Shown here in pieces: positions 1 through 8,391 of a DNA stretch of 64,000 bases. Position 1 is the first letter of the stretch; the number at the start of each line of letters is the position of its first letter. The position numbers and the translations under genes are program-made. The notes beneath the pieces were generated by a model, which had not been told where the DNA came from, searched no databases, and saw nothing but the letters and a program-made list of their open reading frames with translations. This DNA is from Sulfuritalea sp. Lineage in GTDB: Bacteria > Pseudomonadota > Gammaproteobacteria > Burkholderiales > Rhodocyclaceae. The stretch spans positions 868,001 through 932,000 of the forward strand of contig JADJVS010000014.1 in assembly GCA_016710465.1 (NCBI GenBank), written 5' to 3'.

Positions 1-36
1 GAGAAGCGCTGCGCGGAGAATCGGCGTCCGGATCAT
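1..36 (-). CDS. ccmG: Thiol:disulfide interchange protein CcmG/DsbE, N-terminal fragment (cut by window edge)
   Basis: Only the first 12 codons are present (ATG at 34-36 on the minus strand, MIRTPILRAALL). The start overlaps the ccmF stop as ATGA. A basic residue followed by hydrophobic ones fits the N-terminal membrane anchor of CcmG, the periplasmic thioredoxin-like protein that reduces apocytochrome c cysteines. The identity rests on position: ccmG normally follows ccmF in this operon. No catalytic motif can be checked here. Confidence 0.55.
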   Translation of the reverse strand, partial: MIRTPILRAALL

Positions 37-1976
37 GCCGCGACGGCTCCGGCGAGCGCCACGCCTGCCTTGGCGCGCAAGCGATAGCGACGGTCGCTCA
101 TGGCAACGAGCCCGCCCAGAGCCATCAACAGGCAGCCGCCCCAGATCCAGTCGACGAAGGGCTTGTAGTATACGCGCACGCTCCAGGCGCCGCGGTTGTC
201 GAGCGGTTCGCCGAGCGACACATAGACATCGCGGGTGAGGCCGGCGTCGATCGCGGCTTCCGTCATCGGCATTTGCGAAGAGAGGTACTGGCGCTTCTCG
301 GGGCGCATGGTGCGGAGCAGGCGACCGTCCCTGGACAATTCGACCTCGCCCACCGAGGCGCGGTAGTTGGGTCCCTGGGCGCTTTTCACGCCGAGCAGGC
401 GGAAATTGTAGCCGCCGACCTGGACCGTGTCGCCCGGCTCCATGCGTACATCCTTTTCCTCCTGGTATCCGCCGACCATGGCCACGCCGATGACGAAGAC
501 GGCGATTCCAAGGTGGGCGAGATGCATTCCCCAGAAGGCGGCCGGGGGCTTGCCGGTCTTCAGTCGGTCGATGATCTGGAACACGCCGCTGGCGGCGATC
601 CAAACCGCGAGCAGCGAGCTCATCGCGGTCATCGCTGTCCAGCCGCCCATCAGGAGCGGCAGCGCGATGCCGGCAATCACCGCCAGGACCAGGCTTAGCC
701 GCAGGCGCAGGGCAATCGCGCGGAGGTCGGCATGCTTCCACTGGGCGAGCGGACCGACGGCGAGCAGGATCAAGAGCGGCACCATTACGGGAACGAAGAC
801 GGCATTGAAATAGGGCGGACCGACCGACAGCTTGCCCATGCCCAGGGCATCGATCAGCAGCGGGTAGAGCGTTCCCAGCAGCACGCTGCCGGTCGCCACC
901 ACCAGCAGCACGTTGTTCATCAGCAGCAGGGTTTCGCGCGACACGAGGCCGAAGTGGCCTCCGGCGCTGACTTTCGGCGCGCGCCAGGCAAACAGCAGCA
1001 GGGAACTGCCGACCACGATCACCAGCAAGGCGAGGATGAAAATGCCGCGGCGCGGATCGGTGGCGAAGGCGTGCACCGAGGTCAGCACGCCGGAGCGGAC
1101 CAGGAAGGTGCCGAGCAGCGACAGCGAGAACGCGGCGATCGCCAGGAGCACGGTCCAGTTCTTGAAGGCGCCGCGCTTTTCGGTCACGGCCAGGGAATGG
1201 ATCAATGCCGTGCCCACCAGCCAGGGCATGAAGGAGGCGTTCTCCACCGGGTCCCAGAACCACCAGCCGCCCCAGCCCAGTTCGTAGTAGGCCCACCAAC
1301 TGCCCAGCGCGATGCCGAGAGTGAGGAAGACCCAGGCCGCGGTGGTCCACGGCCGCGACCAGCGCGCCCAGGCGGCATCGAGGCGGCCCGAGATCAGCGC
1401 GGCAATGGCGAAGGCGAAGGCCACCGAAAAGCCGACGTAGCCCATGTAGAGCATGGGCGGATGAAACACCAGGCCCGGATCCTGCAACAACGGGTTGAGG
1501 TCGCGTCCCTCCGCTGCGGCGGGCAGCATGCGCTCGAAGGGATTCGAGGTGAACAGGATGAAGGCCAGCAGACCGATGCCGACCAGGCCGAGCACAGCCA
1601 GCACCCGCGCCACCATGACTTCCGGCAATTGCCGCGAAGCGAGCGACACGGCGGCGCCCCAGCCGGCAAGCATCAGCACCCAGAGCAGCAGCGAACCTTC
1701 ATGGCCTCCCCAGACCGCGGAGAAGCGGTACAGCGTGGGCAGGCGGGTATTTGAATGGTTGGCCACGTAGGCCACCGAAAAGTCGTTGGCGAGGAAGCTC
1801 TGTGCCAGACAGGCAAACGAGACGGCGATCAGCAGGAATTGCGTCTGCGCCGCCGGCCGCGCCAATGCCACCCATTGACTACGTCCGCGGCTGGCGCCAA
1901 CCAGGGGCAAGACGCCCTGTGCCAGGGCGACGACGGTGGCGAGGATCAGCGCGAAGTGCCCGAGTTCGGGCGTCAC
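33..1976 (-). CDS. ccmF: Cytochrome c-type biogenesis protein CcmF (heme lyase subunit)
   Basis: Large polytopic inner-membrane protein of 647 aa, close to the family's usual length. It carries the tryptophan-rich WWD motif (WGGWWFWDPVENASFMPWL, around residue 235) that binds heme on the periplasmic face, and many hydrophobic helices. CcmF takes heme from holo-CcmE and attaches it to the CXXCH motif of apocytochrome c. The start is GTG at 1974-1976, overlapping the ccmE stop as GTGA, which indicates translational coupling. It sits in an unbroken ccmABCDEF(G) operon on the minus strand. Confidence 0.97.
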   Translation of the reverse strand: MTPELGHFALILATVVALAQGVLPLVGASRGRSQWVALARPAAQTQFLLIAVSFACLAQSFLANDFSVAYVANHSNTRLPTLYRFSAVWGGHEGSLLLWVLMLAGWGAAVSLASRQLPEVMVARVLAVLGLVGIGLLAFILFTSNPFERMLPAAAEGRDLNPLLQDPGLVFHPPMLYMGYVGFSVAFAFAIAALISGRLDAAWARWSRPWTTAAWVFLTLGIALGSWWAYYELGWGGWWFWDPVENASFMPWLVGTALIHSLAVTEKRGAFKNWTVLLAIAAFSLSLLGTFLVRSGVLTSVHAFATDPRRGIFILALLVIVVGSSLLLFAWRAPKVSAGGHFGLVSRETLLLMNNVLLVVATGSVLLGTLYPLLIDALGMGKLSVGPPYFNAVFVPVMVPLLILLAVGPLAQWKHADLRAIALRLRLSLVLAVIAGIALPLLMGGWTAMTAMSSLLAVWIAASGVFQIIDRLKTGKPPAAFWGMHLAHLGIAVFVIGVAMVGGYQEEKDVRMEPGDTVQVGGYNFRLLGVKSAQGPNYRASVGEVELSRDGRLLRTMRPEKRQYLSSQMPMTEAAIDAGLTRDVYVSLGEPLDNRGAWSVRVYYKPFVDWIWGGCLLMALGGLVAMSDRRYRLRAKAGVALAGAVAA

Positions 1977-2404
1977 TTGGCTTGTGCCTTCTGGGCCTGG
2001 TCGACGGCGTGCTTGGCTTCGGGCGGCATGTAGTTCTCATCGTGCTTGGCCAGCACCTCGGTGGCGGCGAACTTGCCGTCCGTGCCCAGCCTGCCTTGTA
2101 CCACGGCGCCCTTGCCTTCCTTGAAGAGATCGGGAAGGATGCCGGTGTAAGTCACGGGAATTTCCTTGGCGGTGTCGGTGACAATGAAGTTGACGGTCAG
2201 ATCCTGGCGTTTGATCGAGCCTTCCTTGACCAGTCCGCCGATACGGAAGGCCTTGCCCTGCGGCGCCTTGCCGGCGGCGACCTCGGACGGCGTGACGTAG
2301 AGGGCGATATTGCTGTCCAGCGCGTTCAGCGCCAGCACGGCGGCGAGCGTGAGCGAAGCGAGTCCGCCCACAATTAGCGCGATACGTTTCTGTCTGGGTT
2401 TCAT
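1973..2404 (-). CDS. ccmE: Cytochrome c maturation protein CcmE (heme chaperone)
   Basis: 143 aa with an N-terminal membrane anchor (about residues 8-28) and a periplasmic OB-fold domain. The HDENY segment near residue 124 matches the conserved HXXXY motif: the His forms a covalent bond to the heme vinyl group and the Tyr ligates iron. CcmE carries heme from the CcmABCD release complex to CcmF. It overlaps ccmD upstream (ATGA) and ccmF downstream (GTGA). Confidence 0.97.
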   Translation of the reverse strand: MKPRQKRIALIVGGLASLTLAAVLALNALDSNIALYVTPSEVAAGKAPQGKAFRIGGLVKEGSIKRQDLTVNFIVTDTAKEIPVTYTGILPDLFKEGKGAVVQGRLGTDGKFAATEVLAKHDENYMPPEAKHAVDQAQKAQAK

Positions 2405-2595
2405 GAAGTTCCGGATTGGTGGTCGAGTTCGTCGGCGAGGCGCTCGCGGCGCAGGCTCTGGCGAACTTCGTTGAGACGCCGCTTCGCCAGCAAAGGTTCC
2501 ACGACCATCAACAAAACGCAGGCGCCGAAGCTGCCCCAGACGTAGAGCGCGTAGCCGCCCATCGCAAAGAACTCGCCAACGCTATTCCAGTGCAT
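2401..2595 (-). CDS. ccmD: Heme exporter protein CcmD
   Basis: Small single-span protein of 64 aa, with a hydrophobic segment at residues 13-35 followed by a basic, arginine-rich cytoplasmic tail, as is typical of CcmD. It helps release holo-CcmE from the CcmABC complex. The start lies inside the end of ccmC (14-nt overlap) and the stop overlaps the ccmE start. Small size and position between ccmC and ccmE are the main evidence. Confidence 0.9.
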   Translation of the reverse strand: MHWNSVGEFFAMGGYALYVWGSFGACVLLMVVEPLLAKRRLNEVRQSLRRERLADELDHQSGTS

Positions 2596-3322
2596 GCTTG
2601 ACCCATTCCGTGTGTCGCTCGCGTTCGAGGATTATGGCGCGCACCCGCGTCAGCGCCACGGCGATCGAATACATCCAGAACGCCAGGGCCATCAACAGCA
2701 TGCCCCAGAGCATGGTCTGTGCCATCGACGGCGCCTTGGTGAGATTGATGGTCGACCCCTGGTGCAGGGTGTTCCACCATTTCACCGAGAAATAGATGAT
2801 GGGGATGTTCACCACGCCAACCAGCGCCAGGATGGCCCCGGCCTTGTCGGCGCGGCGCGGATCGTCGATCGCCGCCTGCAGCGCCATGAAGCCGAGGTAG
2901 AGGAAGAACAGGATCAGCTCCGAGGTCAGGCGCGCGTCCCATACCCACCAGGCTCCCCACATCGGCTTGCCCCAGAAGGCGCCTGTCCAAAGCGACAGGG
3001 CCGCCATCAGCGCGCCGGTGGGCGCCAGGGCCTGCGCCATCATGCCCGAGACGCGGGTATTCAGCGCCAGCCCAAGCGCGGCCCAGAAAGCCATCACGAG
3101 ATAGATGAACATCGACATCCATGACGCCGGAACATGGACGAAGATGATGCGGTAGCCCTCTCCCTGCTGCGCATCGGTCGGTGCCACGAAGAAGGAGATC
3201 CACAGTCCGGCGACGCCGAAGACCGCGGCGGCGGCCCAGAACCACGGGATCATCCGTCCGGCGAGCGGATAAAAGCTCTGCGGACTCGCGTACCTGAACC
3301 ACTGGATCAACGACTGACTCAC
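2582..3322 (-). CDS. ccmC: Heme exporter protein CcmC
   Basis: I use the GTG at 3320-3322 (VSQSLIQWFRYASPQ...), giving 246 aa. It overlaps the ccmB stop as GTGA, the same coupling seen throughout this operon; the open frame runs further upstream only because GC-rich DNA lacks stops. Six hydrophobic helices and a WWD motif (WGAWWVWDARLTSELILFF) are visible. CcmC loads heme onto CcmE with the help of CcmD and its own periplasmic loops. Confidence 0.95.
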   Translation of the reverse strand: MSQSLIQWFRYASPQSFYPLAGRMIPWFWAAAAVFGVAGLWISFFVAPTDAQQGEGYRIIFVHVPASWMSMFIYLVMAFWAALGLALNTRVSGMMAQALAPTGALMAALSLWTGAFWGKPMWGAWWVWDARLTSELILFFLYLGFMALQAAIDDPRRADKAGAILALVGVVNIPIIYFSVKWWNTLHQGSTINLTKAPSMAQTMLWGMLLMALAFWMYSIAVALTRVRAIILERERHTEWVKHALE

Positions 3323-3984
3323 TCCAATGCAACCCTTAAAGCGGCCGTGGTCGCCCACGGCGCGAAAAACGCGGCCAGCGCCAGCATCGCCGCCAGCAAG
3401 GACAAATGTCCGCCGACATCGAGTCCGGCGATATGGGCTTCCACGGCGCCGGCACCGAAGATCAGTGCCGGGATATACAGCGGCAGCACCAGCAGCGCCA
3501 GCAACACGCCACCGCCGCGGACGCCCAGCGTCAGCGCCGCGCCGATGGCCCCGATCAGCGAGAGCAGCGGGGTTCCCAGCAGCAGGGCCAGCGTCAGAAT
3601 GCCCAGTGCCGATGCATCCAGATCGAACTGCAAACCGAGCACCGGCGCCAACAGAACCAGCGGCAACCCGCACAGCAACCAATGGGCGACTATTTTACCG
3701 GCAACCAGCAGACCCAAGGGCGACGGCGACAAGGCCATCTGCTCCAACGTGCCGTCCAGGTGGTCGGCCGCAAACAGGCGCGGCAGGCCGAGCAAGGTCG
3801 ATAGCAAAGCGGCGACCCAAAGGATGCCGGGGGCGATTTTCTTCAGCAGCACCGGCTCGGGCCCGATGCCGAGCGGAAACAGGCTGGTGACGATGACGAA
3901 GAAGAACACCGCCGTAAGGACTTCGCTCTTGCGCCGCAAGGCGAGCAGGATGTCGCGCCGGACCGTGGCGAGCAGGGCTTTCAT
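3319..3984 (-). CDS. ccmB: Heme exporter protein CcmB (ABC permease)
   Basis: 221 aa with about six predicted membrane segments and a basic N-terminus containing RRDILLALRRKSEVL, as in other CcmB proteins. CcmB is the membrane partner of the CcmA ATPase; together they use ATP to release heme-loaded CcmE from CcmC/D. The ATG at 3982-3984 overlaps the ccmA stop (ATGA), and the stop overlaps the ccmC GTG. Confidence 0.96.
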   Translation of the reverse strand: MKALLATVRRDILLALRRKSEVLTAVFFFVIVTSLFPLGIGPEPVLLKKIAPGILWVAALLSTLLGLPRLFAADHLDGTLEQMALSPSPLGLLVAGKIVAHWLLCGLPLVLLAPVLGLQFDLDASALGILTLALLLGTPLLSLIGAIGAALTLGVRGGGVLLALLVLPLYIPALIFGAGAVEAHIAGLDVGGHLSLLAAMLALAAFFAPWATTAALRVALE

Positions 3985-4580
3985 AGCACCAGCGCCTTGC
4001 CGCCTGGCACCGGCAGCGGCTGGTGGCTGGTCAGAACCGCCATACCGCCAGCGGCAAGATGTTCGGCGATCAGATCGCCGAGCAATTTCACGGCGCCGAC
4101 ATCGAGCGCATTGAAGGCTTCGTCGAGCACCCAGAGTATCGCCGGTCGCGTCAGCAATCGCGCCAGCAGCACGCGGCGCTTCTGGCCCGCGGAAAGCACC
4201 CGCACCGGCAGGTCTTCTCGGCCGCGCAAGCCCAGGCGGATAAGGGCGGCAAGCGCGGTGCGCTCGTCCAGCGCCACCCCGTCCAGCGCGGCCGACAGGC
4301 GCAGGTTTTCCAGTGGGGTCAGATCCTCCTTGACCGCGGCATGGTGTCCCAGGTAGATCATTTCGCGGCGAAAGTCGACGGAGGGGGTCGGCTCGCCGCG
4401 CCAGCGGATTTCACCGGCATCGGCGGGTGATAGTCCCACCAGCAGCCGCATCAGGCTGGTCTTGCCGGCGCCGTTGGCGCCTTGCACGTGCAGCCATTCA
4501 CCGCTTCCCAGCGCAAAGCCGACGTTGGCAAACAGGCGGCGTTCACCGCGCGAACAGGCAAGACCGGAAACCGTGAGCAT
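3981..4580 (-). CDS. ccmA: Heme exporter ATP-binding protein CcmA
   Basis: 199 aa from ATG at 4578-4580 (MLTVSGLACSRGERRLF). ABC ATPase motifs are complete: Walker A GANGAGKTS, signature LSAGQKRRV, Walker B ILWVLDEAF and an H-loop TSHQP near the C-terminus. It powers the release of holo-CcmE. As first gene of the ccm operon, its promoter should lie in the short gap up to the EamA gene at 4625. The open frame extends upstream but lacks family similarity there. Confidence 0.96.
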   Translation of the reverse strand: MLTVSGLACSRGERRLFANVGFALGSGEWLHVQGANGAGKTSLMRLLVGLSPADAGEIRWRGEPTPSVDFRREMIYLGHHAAVKEDLTPLENLRLSAALDGVALDERTALAALIRLGLRGREDLPVRVLSAGQKRRVLLARLLTRPAILWVLDEAFNALDVGAVKLLGDLIAEHLAAGGMAVLTSHQPLPVPGGKALVL

Positions 4581-4624
4581 CCTGCAATTGTGCCCGAAAC
4601 AGCCTCTTCCCGAATTGTGGCCGG

Positions 4625-5515
4625 TCAAGCGCGGGGCGGTGGCGACACCAGCACCGTCGCGATCGCGGCGAGCACCAGCAACAGTGCGAGGAAATCCTGC
4701 CAGTGCGGCACTTCGCCCAGCACCAGCATGCCGCTGAAGACGCCGATCACCGGAACGATCAAGGAACCGAGCGAGGAGACGCTCGCCGGCACCATCTGCA
4801 CCAGTTTGTTCCAGGCCCAGTAACAAAAGGTCAGCGCGACGAAAACGTTGTACCAGTAGCCGAACCAGGGCCAGAAGCCGACCGCATTCCAATTCACCGT
4901 TTCCAGCGTGTGCCCCGCGATGGCGACGGGGATGCCGCCAATCAGCGCCTGCCAGGCGGTCAGTGAAGTGATCGGCATCGGCACCGGGTCGCGTTTGTAC
5001 CAGACCAGCCCGCCAGCCCAGAAGATGGCCGCGATCAGCATCAGGATCACGCCAACGGGGGCGCTGCCGAGTTTGTCGATCTCGGTGCCGATCAGCAGGC
5101 CCATGCCGCCCATGCCCAGCGCCAGGCCGAGCAGGCGTCGACGCGTCAGCGCCTCGTCGAGCAGCCAGATCGAAAGCAGCGCGCTCCATACCGGCATGGT
5201 GTAGCCGAGGATCGCCGCGCGTCCCGAAGGCAGCATGCTGACGCCATAGATGGCGAAGACGTTCCAGCCGGCGATGTTGCAAGCGGCAAGGCCTATCAGT
5301 TGCGGCCAACGGCCGGGGGGAACCCGTAATGCCTGGCCGGAGAAACGGGCAATGGCAAACAGCCCGAGCGAGGCCAGCACGATGCAATCACCACGAAAAA
5401 TAAGTCGCGGAATGTCGGTGATCACCAGCTTCATGATCGGCCAGTTGAAGCCCCAGCCAAGCGACAGCAACGCCAGCAGGATGAAGCCGGCGCGCGGCAA
5501 GCGAGAGGTGGGCAT
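4625..5515 (-). CDS. EamA/DMT-family permease
   Basis: 296 aa from ATG at 5513-5515, with ten hydrophobic segments arranged as two EamA repeats (about residues 8-135 and 150-290). The family (drug/metabolite transporter superfamily) exports amino acids, nucleosides or metabolites; the substrate cannot be read from sequence. An in-frame ATG at 5543-5545 is a possible alternative start. It is transcribed with the same polarity as ccmA, 44 nt upstream, and diverges from the membrane protein gene at 5558. Confidence 0.88.
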   Translation of the reverse strand: MPTSRLPRAGFILLALLSLGWGFNWPIMKLVITDIPRLIFRGDCIVLASLGLFAIARFSGQALRVPPGRWPQLIGLAACNIAGWNVFAIYGVSMLPSGRAAILGYTMPVWSALLSIWLLDEALTRRRLLGLALGMGGMGLLIGTEIDKLGSAPVGVILMLIAAIFWAGGLVWYKRDPVPMPITSLTAWQALIGGIPVAIAGHTLETVNWNAVGFWPWFGYWYNVFVALTFCYWAWNKLVQMVPASVSSLGSLIVPVIGVFSGMLVLGEVPHWQDFLALLLVLAAIATVLVSPPPRA

Positions 5516-5557
5516 GGCGCGAGTGTCGCACGGCGAATCCACCATTACAATCGGTCG

Positions 5558-6634
5558 ATGAACCCGTCGCGCCTGCTGCCCCTGTTGGCCATCGTCGCCC
5601 TGTTGCTGTTGCTGATGGCGGCGGCCATGCTGGCGGTCGGGCGCGGCGCGCCGGCGCTGGGGGCGCACATTGCCTTCGCCCTCGGCGTGATGCCGTTGAT
5701 CCTCGCTGCCATGGGCTACTTCGTGCCCGTGTTGACGCGCGGGCCGGGAGCCGCCGCCGCAAGCTGGCTGCCACCCCTCATGGCCCTGGGCGGCGGCGGC
5801 TTGGTTGTCGCGGCGTTCGCCACCAACTATTCCAATCTTGTGATTGGCCTGGCCGCGTTCCTTGCGCTGGGTGCCGCGCTCGGGTTGGCGGCATGGGCAA
5901 TGATGCGCGCACGCCGCATGATCGGGCGGCGGCATCCCGGCCTGGACTGGTACTTGGCCGCACTGGGCATGTTGCTGATGGCGTTGTGTGCGGTATTGGC
6001 GATGCCCTGGTTTCCCGACCAGCGGGCACAACTGCGCCTGTTTCACCTTCATGCGAACCTGCTTGGCTTTGTCGGCCTGACTGCCCTGGGTACCCTGCAG
6101 GTGCTGTTGCCGACGTGCATGGGTGCCGCCGATCCGGAGGCGGCCCTGCGCTTGCGTGCCGACCTCAAGTGGGCGGCGGGTGGCTGCCTGTTGATCGCGA
6201 TTGGCGCCGCGCCATTGCTGCCGGGGGAGTTCGCCACCGCCGCGTCGCCGATCGCCATCCTTGGGAGCCTGATGTATCTCTTGGTGGTCCTGCGCATGCT
6301 GCGTGCATGGGCGGAGCGATATGGCGGAAAGCTGCTTGCAGCGCATGGCGCGGCGACATCGCTGCTGGCCGCCGCGATCGGCCTTTGCGGCCTGCTGCTA
6401 TTGGGCCTGCTGCACGGACAAGGCTATCTGTCTGGCCGCGCGTCCGTCGTCGGCTTCGTCGTTGCATTCCTGCTGCCGCTGGTCAGCGGCGCGGCCACTC
6501 ATCTGCTGCCGGTCTGGCTCAGACCAGGCGTGCAGGGGCCGTGGCACGCGGAACTGCGCAGTCGCTTGGGCCGCTGGAGTGGCGTGCGCGGCGTCGCCCT
6601 GCTGCTGACCGGGCTGCTGCTGGCCTTGGCTTGA
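5558..6634 (+). CDS. Polytopic membrane protein, possibly NnrS/heme-copper-oxidase-I-like
   Basis: 358 aa, almost entirely hydrophobic, with about 10-12 membrane helices. Histidines sit inside helices (FHLHANLLGF near residue 170, GAATHLLPVWL near residue 315), as in NnrS-like and heme-copper-oxidase-like proteins, where such residues ligate heme or metal. I do not recognise a specific family with certainty. It starts at ATG 5558 and diverges from the EamA gene. A role in haem or NO-related metabolism would suit its place near ccm genes, but that is inference. Confidence 0.6.
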   Translation: MNPSRLLPLLAIVALLLLLMAAAMLAVGRGAPALGAHIAFALGVMPLILAAMGYFVPVLTRGPGAAAASWLPPLMALGGGGLVVAAFATNYSNLVIGLAAFLALGAALGLAAWAMMRARRMIGRRHPGLDWYLAALGMLLMALCAVLAMPWFPDQRAQLRLFHLHANLLGFVGLTALGTLQVLLPTCMGAADPEAALRLRADLKWAAGGCLLIAIGAAPLLPGEFATAASPIAILGSLMYLLVVLRMLRAWAERYGGKLLAAHGAATSLLAAAIGLCGLLLLGLLHGQGYLSGRASVVGFVVAFLLPLVSGAATHLLPVWLRPGVQGPWHAELRSRLGRWSGVRGVALLLTGLLLALA

Positions 6635-6696
6635 GCGCGTCGGGGTGTTGCCTGAGGGGATGGTGAACCAGAACAATCAACCGGTTCAGCAGAATA

Positions 6697-6772
6697 TGGT
6701 GGGTTGTCACAGATTCGAACTGTGGACCTACGGATTAAGAGTCCGCTGCTCTACCAACTGAGCTAACAACCC
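6697..6772 (-). tRNA. tRNA-Lys (CTT)
   Basis: A 76-nt cloverleaf on the minus strand from GGGTTGTT (6772) to an encoded CCA (6697-6699). The anticodon stem GCGGA/TCCGT closes the loop CTCTTAA, giving anticodon CTT. The T-loop reads TTCGAAT. It lies 20 nt downstream of tRNA-Lys(TTT), so the pair is probably one transcript. Confidence 0.97.
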
Positions 6773-6792
6773 GAACTGGGAATTGTATTACG

Positions 6793-6868
6793 TGGTGGGT
6801 CGGGCGAGACTCGAACTCGCGACCAACGGATTAAAAGTCCGCTGCTCTACCGACTGAGCTACCGACCC
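6793..6868 (-). tRNA. tRNA-Lys (TTT)
   Basis: A 76-nt cloverleaf on the minus strand from GGGTCGGT (6868) to an encoded CCA (6793-6795). The anticodon loop CTTTTAA gives anticodon TTT. It is the promoter-proximal member of a two-tRNA lysine pair, and the D- and anticodon arms are nearly identical to those of its neighbour. Confidence 0.97.
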
Positions 6869-6885
6869 GGCCCAGAAGGGCGCGA

Positions 6886-6914
6886 ATCCTACAGAGCTTC
6901 ACCTGCCCTGTCAA
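6886..6914 (-). promoter_or_regulatory. Sigma-70 promoter of the tRNA-Lys pair
   Basis: On the minus strand, TTGACA (6909-6914) and TAGGAT (6886-6891) are separated by exactly 17 nt. The perfect -35 box and ideal spacing place transcription start a few bases before the mature tRNA-Lys(TTT) 5' end at 6868. Confidence 0.8.
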
Positions 6915-6962
6915 ACAGGCGTAGGCTTGGTTGGTGGATCGGAGATGTCCACGGGAAATTCC

Positions 6963-6993
6963 AAAAAAAACGCAACCCAAGCGGGGTTGCGTT
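6963..6993 (-). terminator. Rho-independent terminator (minus strand)
   Basis: Perfect 10-bp stem (AACGCAACCC at 6969-6978 with GGGTTGCGTT at 6984-6993), 5-nt loop, followed on the minus strand by eight U residues. The T-tract is only on the minus-strand side, so direction is clear. Confidence 0.85.
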
Positions 6994-7082
6994 GAATCCA
7001 CACCAATTGGAGGAGGGTGGAGGAGACGTCGGTTAGACCGCCAGTCCATGCAGGTTTTTGCGAGGGCTAGCGGTACCAGATT
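6963..7082 (-). ncRNA. Candidate small regulatory RNA with CU-rich repeats
   Basis: The minus strand has a possible promoter (TTGCAA 7112-7117, 17 nt, AAGAAT 7089-7094), then about 115 nt without a plausible reading frame, ending in a strong intrinsic terminator (6963-6993). At about 7010-7026 it reads CTCCTCC-ACC-CTCCTCC, two copies of an anti-Shine-Dalgarno-like sequence in an apparently single-stranded stretch, followed by the terminator hairpin and a U8 tail. This is the usual layout of a trans-acting, Hfq-dependent sRNA that blocks ribosome binding. No upstream minus-strand gene needs this terminator. Name and targets are unknown. Confidence 0.55.
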
Positions 7083-7089
7083 AAAGAAA

Positions 7090-7120
7090 TTCTTGCATGG
7101 CGGCTGCTGCATTGCAAGAA
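7090..7120. repeat. Inverted repeat overlapping the sRNA promoter
   Basis: TTCTTGCA (7090-7097) and TGCAAGAA (7113-7120) form a perfect 8-bp inverted repeat spanning the proposed -10 and -35 elements. The right half contains GCTGCATTGCAA, nearly identical to both arms of the inverted repeat at 47485-47567. It is therefore probably an operator for a shared regulator rather than a transcript hairpin. Confidence 0.45.
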
Positions 7121-7332
7121 AATTTTGTGCGTCGCGCAATCAGAAATTTGAATTCACAATCATTGAGCTGTAATGTGTATGATTTAACTGATTTTATTGC
7201 CAATTGCCAGGGTTTCGGCAGTGCTGCCAAGCTCGTTGGCGGCATTCGTTTGGCTAGCCAAATGACCGCTGTAGCCTGCTTTATGCGGCACTGCGAAAAC
7301 GCGCGATCGCCTTACTGAGAAGGGACGGAAAA

Positions 7333-7749
7333 ATGGAATGCACAGTACGTTGGCATGAAGGAATGAGTTTTGTTGCCGAAACCGGAAGCGGTCATCTGGT
7401 CTGCATGGACGGTGCACCGGAAGCGGGGGGGCGCAATCTTGCGCCACGGCCCATGGAATTGCTGCTCGCCGGCACTGGCGGCTGCACCGCCTTTGATGTT
7501 GTTCTCATACTCAGGCGTGGCCGGCACGAGGTCACGGGCTGTGAACTGAAGCTCTCGGCCGAGCGGGCCGAGACCGATCCCAAGGTGTTTACGCGGATCA
7601 ACATGCATTTCGTGGTCAGCGGCCACAATCTGAAGGCGGAGGCCGTCGAGCGCGCGGTGAAGCTCTCCGCCGAGAAGTATTGCTCGGCGTCGATCATGCT
7701 TGGCAAGACTGCACAGATCACCCACAGCTTCGAGGTGATCGAAGCCTGA
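7333..7749 (+). CDS. OsmC family protein (thiol peroxidase-like, YhfA type)
   Basis: 138 aa with the two conserved cysteines of the family: GGCTAFD (about residue 53) and KYCSASIML (about residue 115). OsmC/Ohr proteins reduce organic hydroperoxides or related substrates through this cysteine pair in a dimer. The length and the APRPMELLLAGTGGC segment resemble YhfA-like members. It starts at ATG 7333 after an SD AAGGGA and ends just before coq7, which runs the opposite way. Confidence 0.88.
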   Translation: MECTVRWHEGMSFVAETGSGHLVCMDGAPEAGGRNLAPRPMELLLAGTGGCTAFDVVLILRRGRHEVTGCELKLSAERAETDPKVFTRINMHFVVSGHNLKAEAVERAVKLSAEKYCSASIMLGKTAQITHSFEVIEA

Positions 7750-7756
7750 TCGGCGA

Positions 7757-8383
7757 TCAGATCCAGTAAGACAGCCGGGTCATCAGCCGCGAGGTCAGTT
7801 TCATCGCCAGCTTGATGGGTGGCGGCAACTCCCTGGCGCCATGATCGACCGCCGTTTCGGCGTGGCGGATCTCATCCCGTTTCATCTGTTCCAGCACTTC
7901 CCAGGACTTGCAGTCATGGGCCGGCAGCCTTGCCATGTGGTCGGCGAGGTGGCCTTCGACCTGGCGTTCGGTCTCGGCAAGAAAGCCCAGGCTCCATGTA
8001 TCGCCGCATTTGCCGGCGATCGCGCCTATGGCCAGCGAGCCACCGTACCAAAGCGGGTTGAGCAGGCTTTTGCGGCCACCGAGTTCGCCGATGCGCGTCT
8101 CGGTCCAGTTCAAGTGCTCGGTTTCTTCCCAGGCGGCAATTTCCAGTTCGCGCCGCACCACCGGGTCACGCGAGGCCAGCGCCTGGCCCTGATACAAGGC
8201 CTGGGCGCAGATCTCGCCACAGTGATTCACCCGCATCAACGCGGCGACATGTAGCTTTTCGGCGGTGCTAAGTTCAGCTTCGGGCAGGTCGGCGCCCGGC
8301 ATCGGCCGGCGCGTCGGGGCCTTGGCGAAGACGGACCGCAGCGCTTTGTCGAACTCGGGTATCAATGCGTTCAGAGTGAGCAT
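7757..8383 (-). CDS. coq7: 2-polyprenyl-3-methyl-6-methoxy-1,4-benzoquinone monooxygenase Coq7
   Basis: 208 aa from ATG at 8381-8383 (MLTLNALIPEFDKALR). The di-iron carboxylate motifs are visible: EETEHLNW (EXXH), ETERQVEGHL and DEIRHAE (EXXH), with an earlier glutamate in NHCGEICAQAL. The enzyme carries out the C6 hydroxylation in ubiquinone synthesis at the membrane. A hydrophobic patch around GGSLAIGAIAG suits membrane contact. The frame is open further upstream, but that extension overlaps the CNP1-like gene and is unlikely. Confidence 0.94.
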   Translation of the reverse strand: MLTLNALIPEFDKALRSVFAKAPTRRPMPGADLPEAELSTAEKLHVAALMRVNHCGEICAQALYQGQALASRDPVVRRELEIAAWEETEHLNWTETRIGELGGRKSLLNPLWYGGSLAIGAIAGKCGDTWSLGFLAETERQVEGHLADHMARLPAHDCKSWEVLEQMKRDEIRHAETAVDHGARELPPPIKLAMKLTSRLMTRLSYWI

Positions 8384-8391
8384 GCCAAAGC

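Larger units (their letters stand above)
6869..7332. other. 464-bp intergenic region between tRNA-Lys and osmC-like gene
   Basis: It holds the tRNA promoter, the candidate sRNA with its terminator, and the inverted repeat. From about 7125 to 7320 I see only AT-richer DNA without a convincing gene; the SD AAGGGA before the ATG at 7333 belongs to the OsmC gene. Confidence 0.6.
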
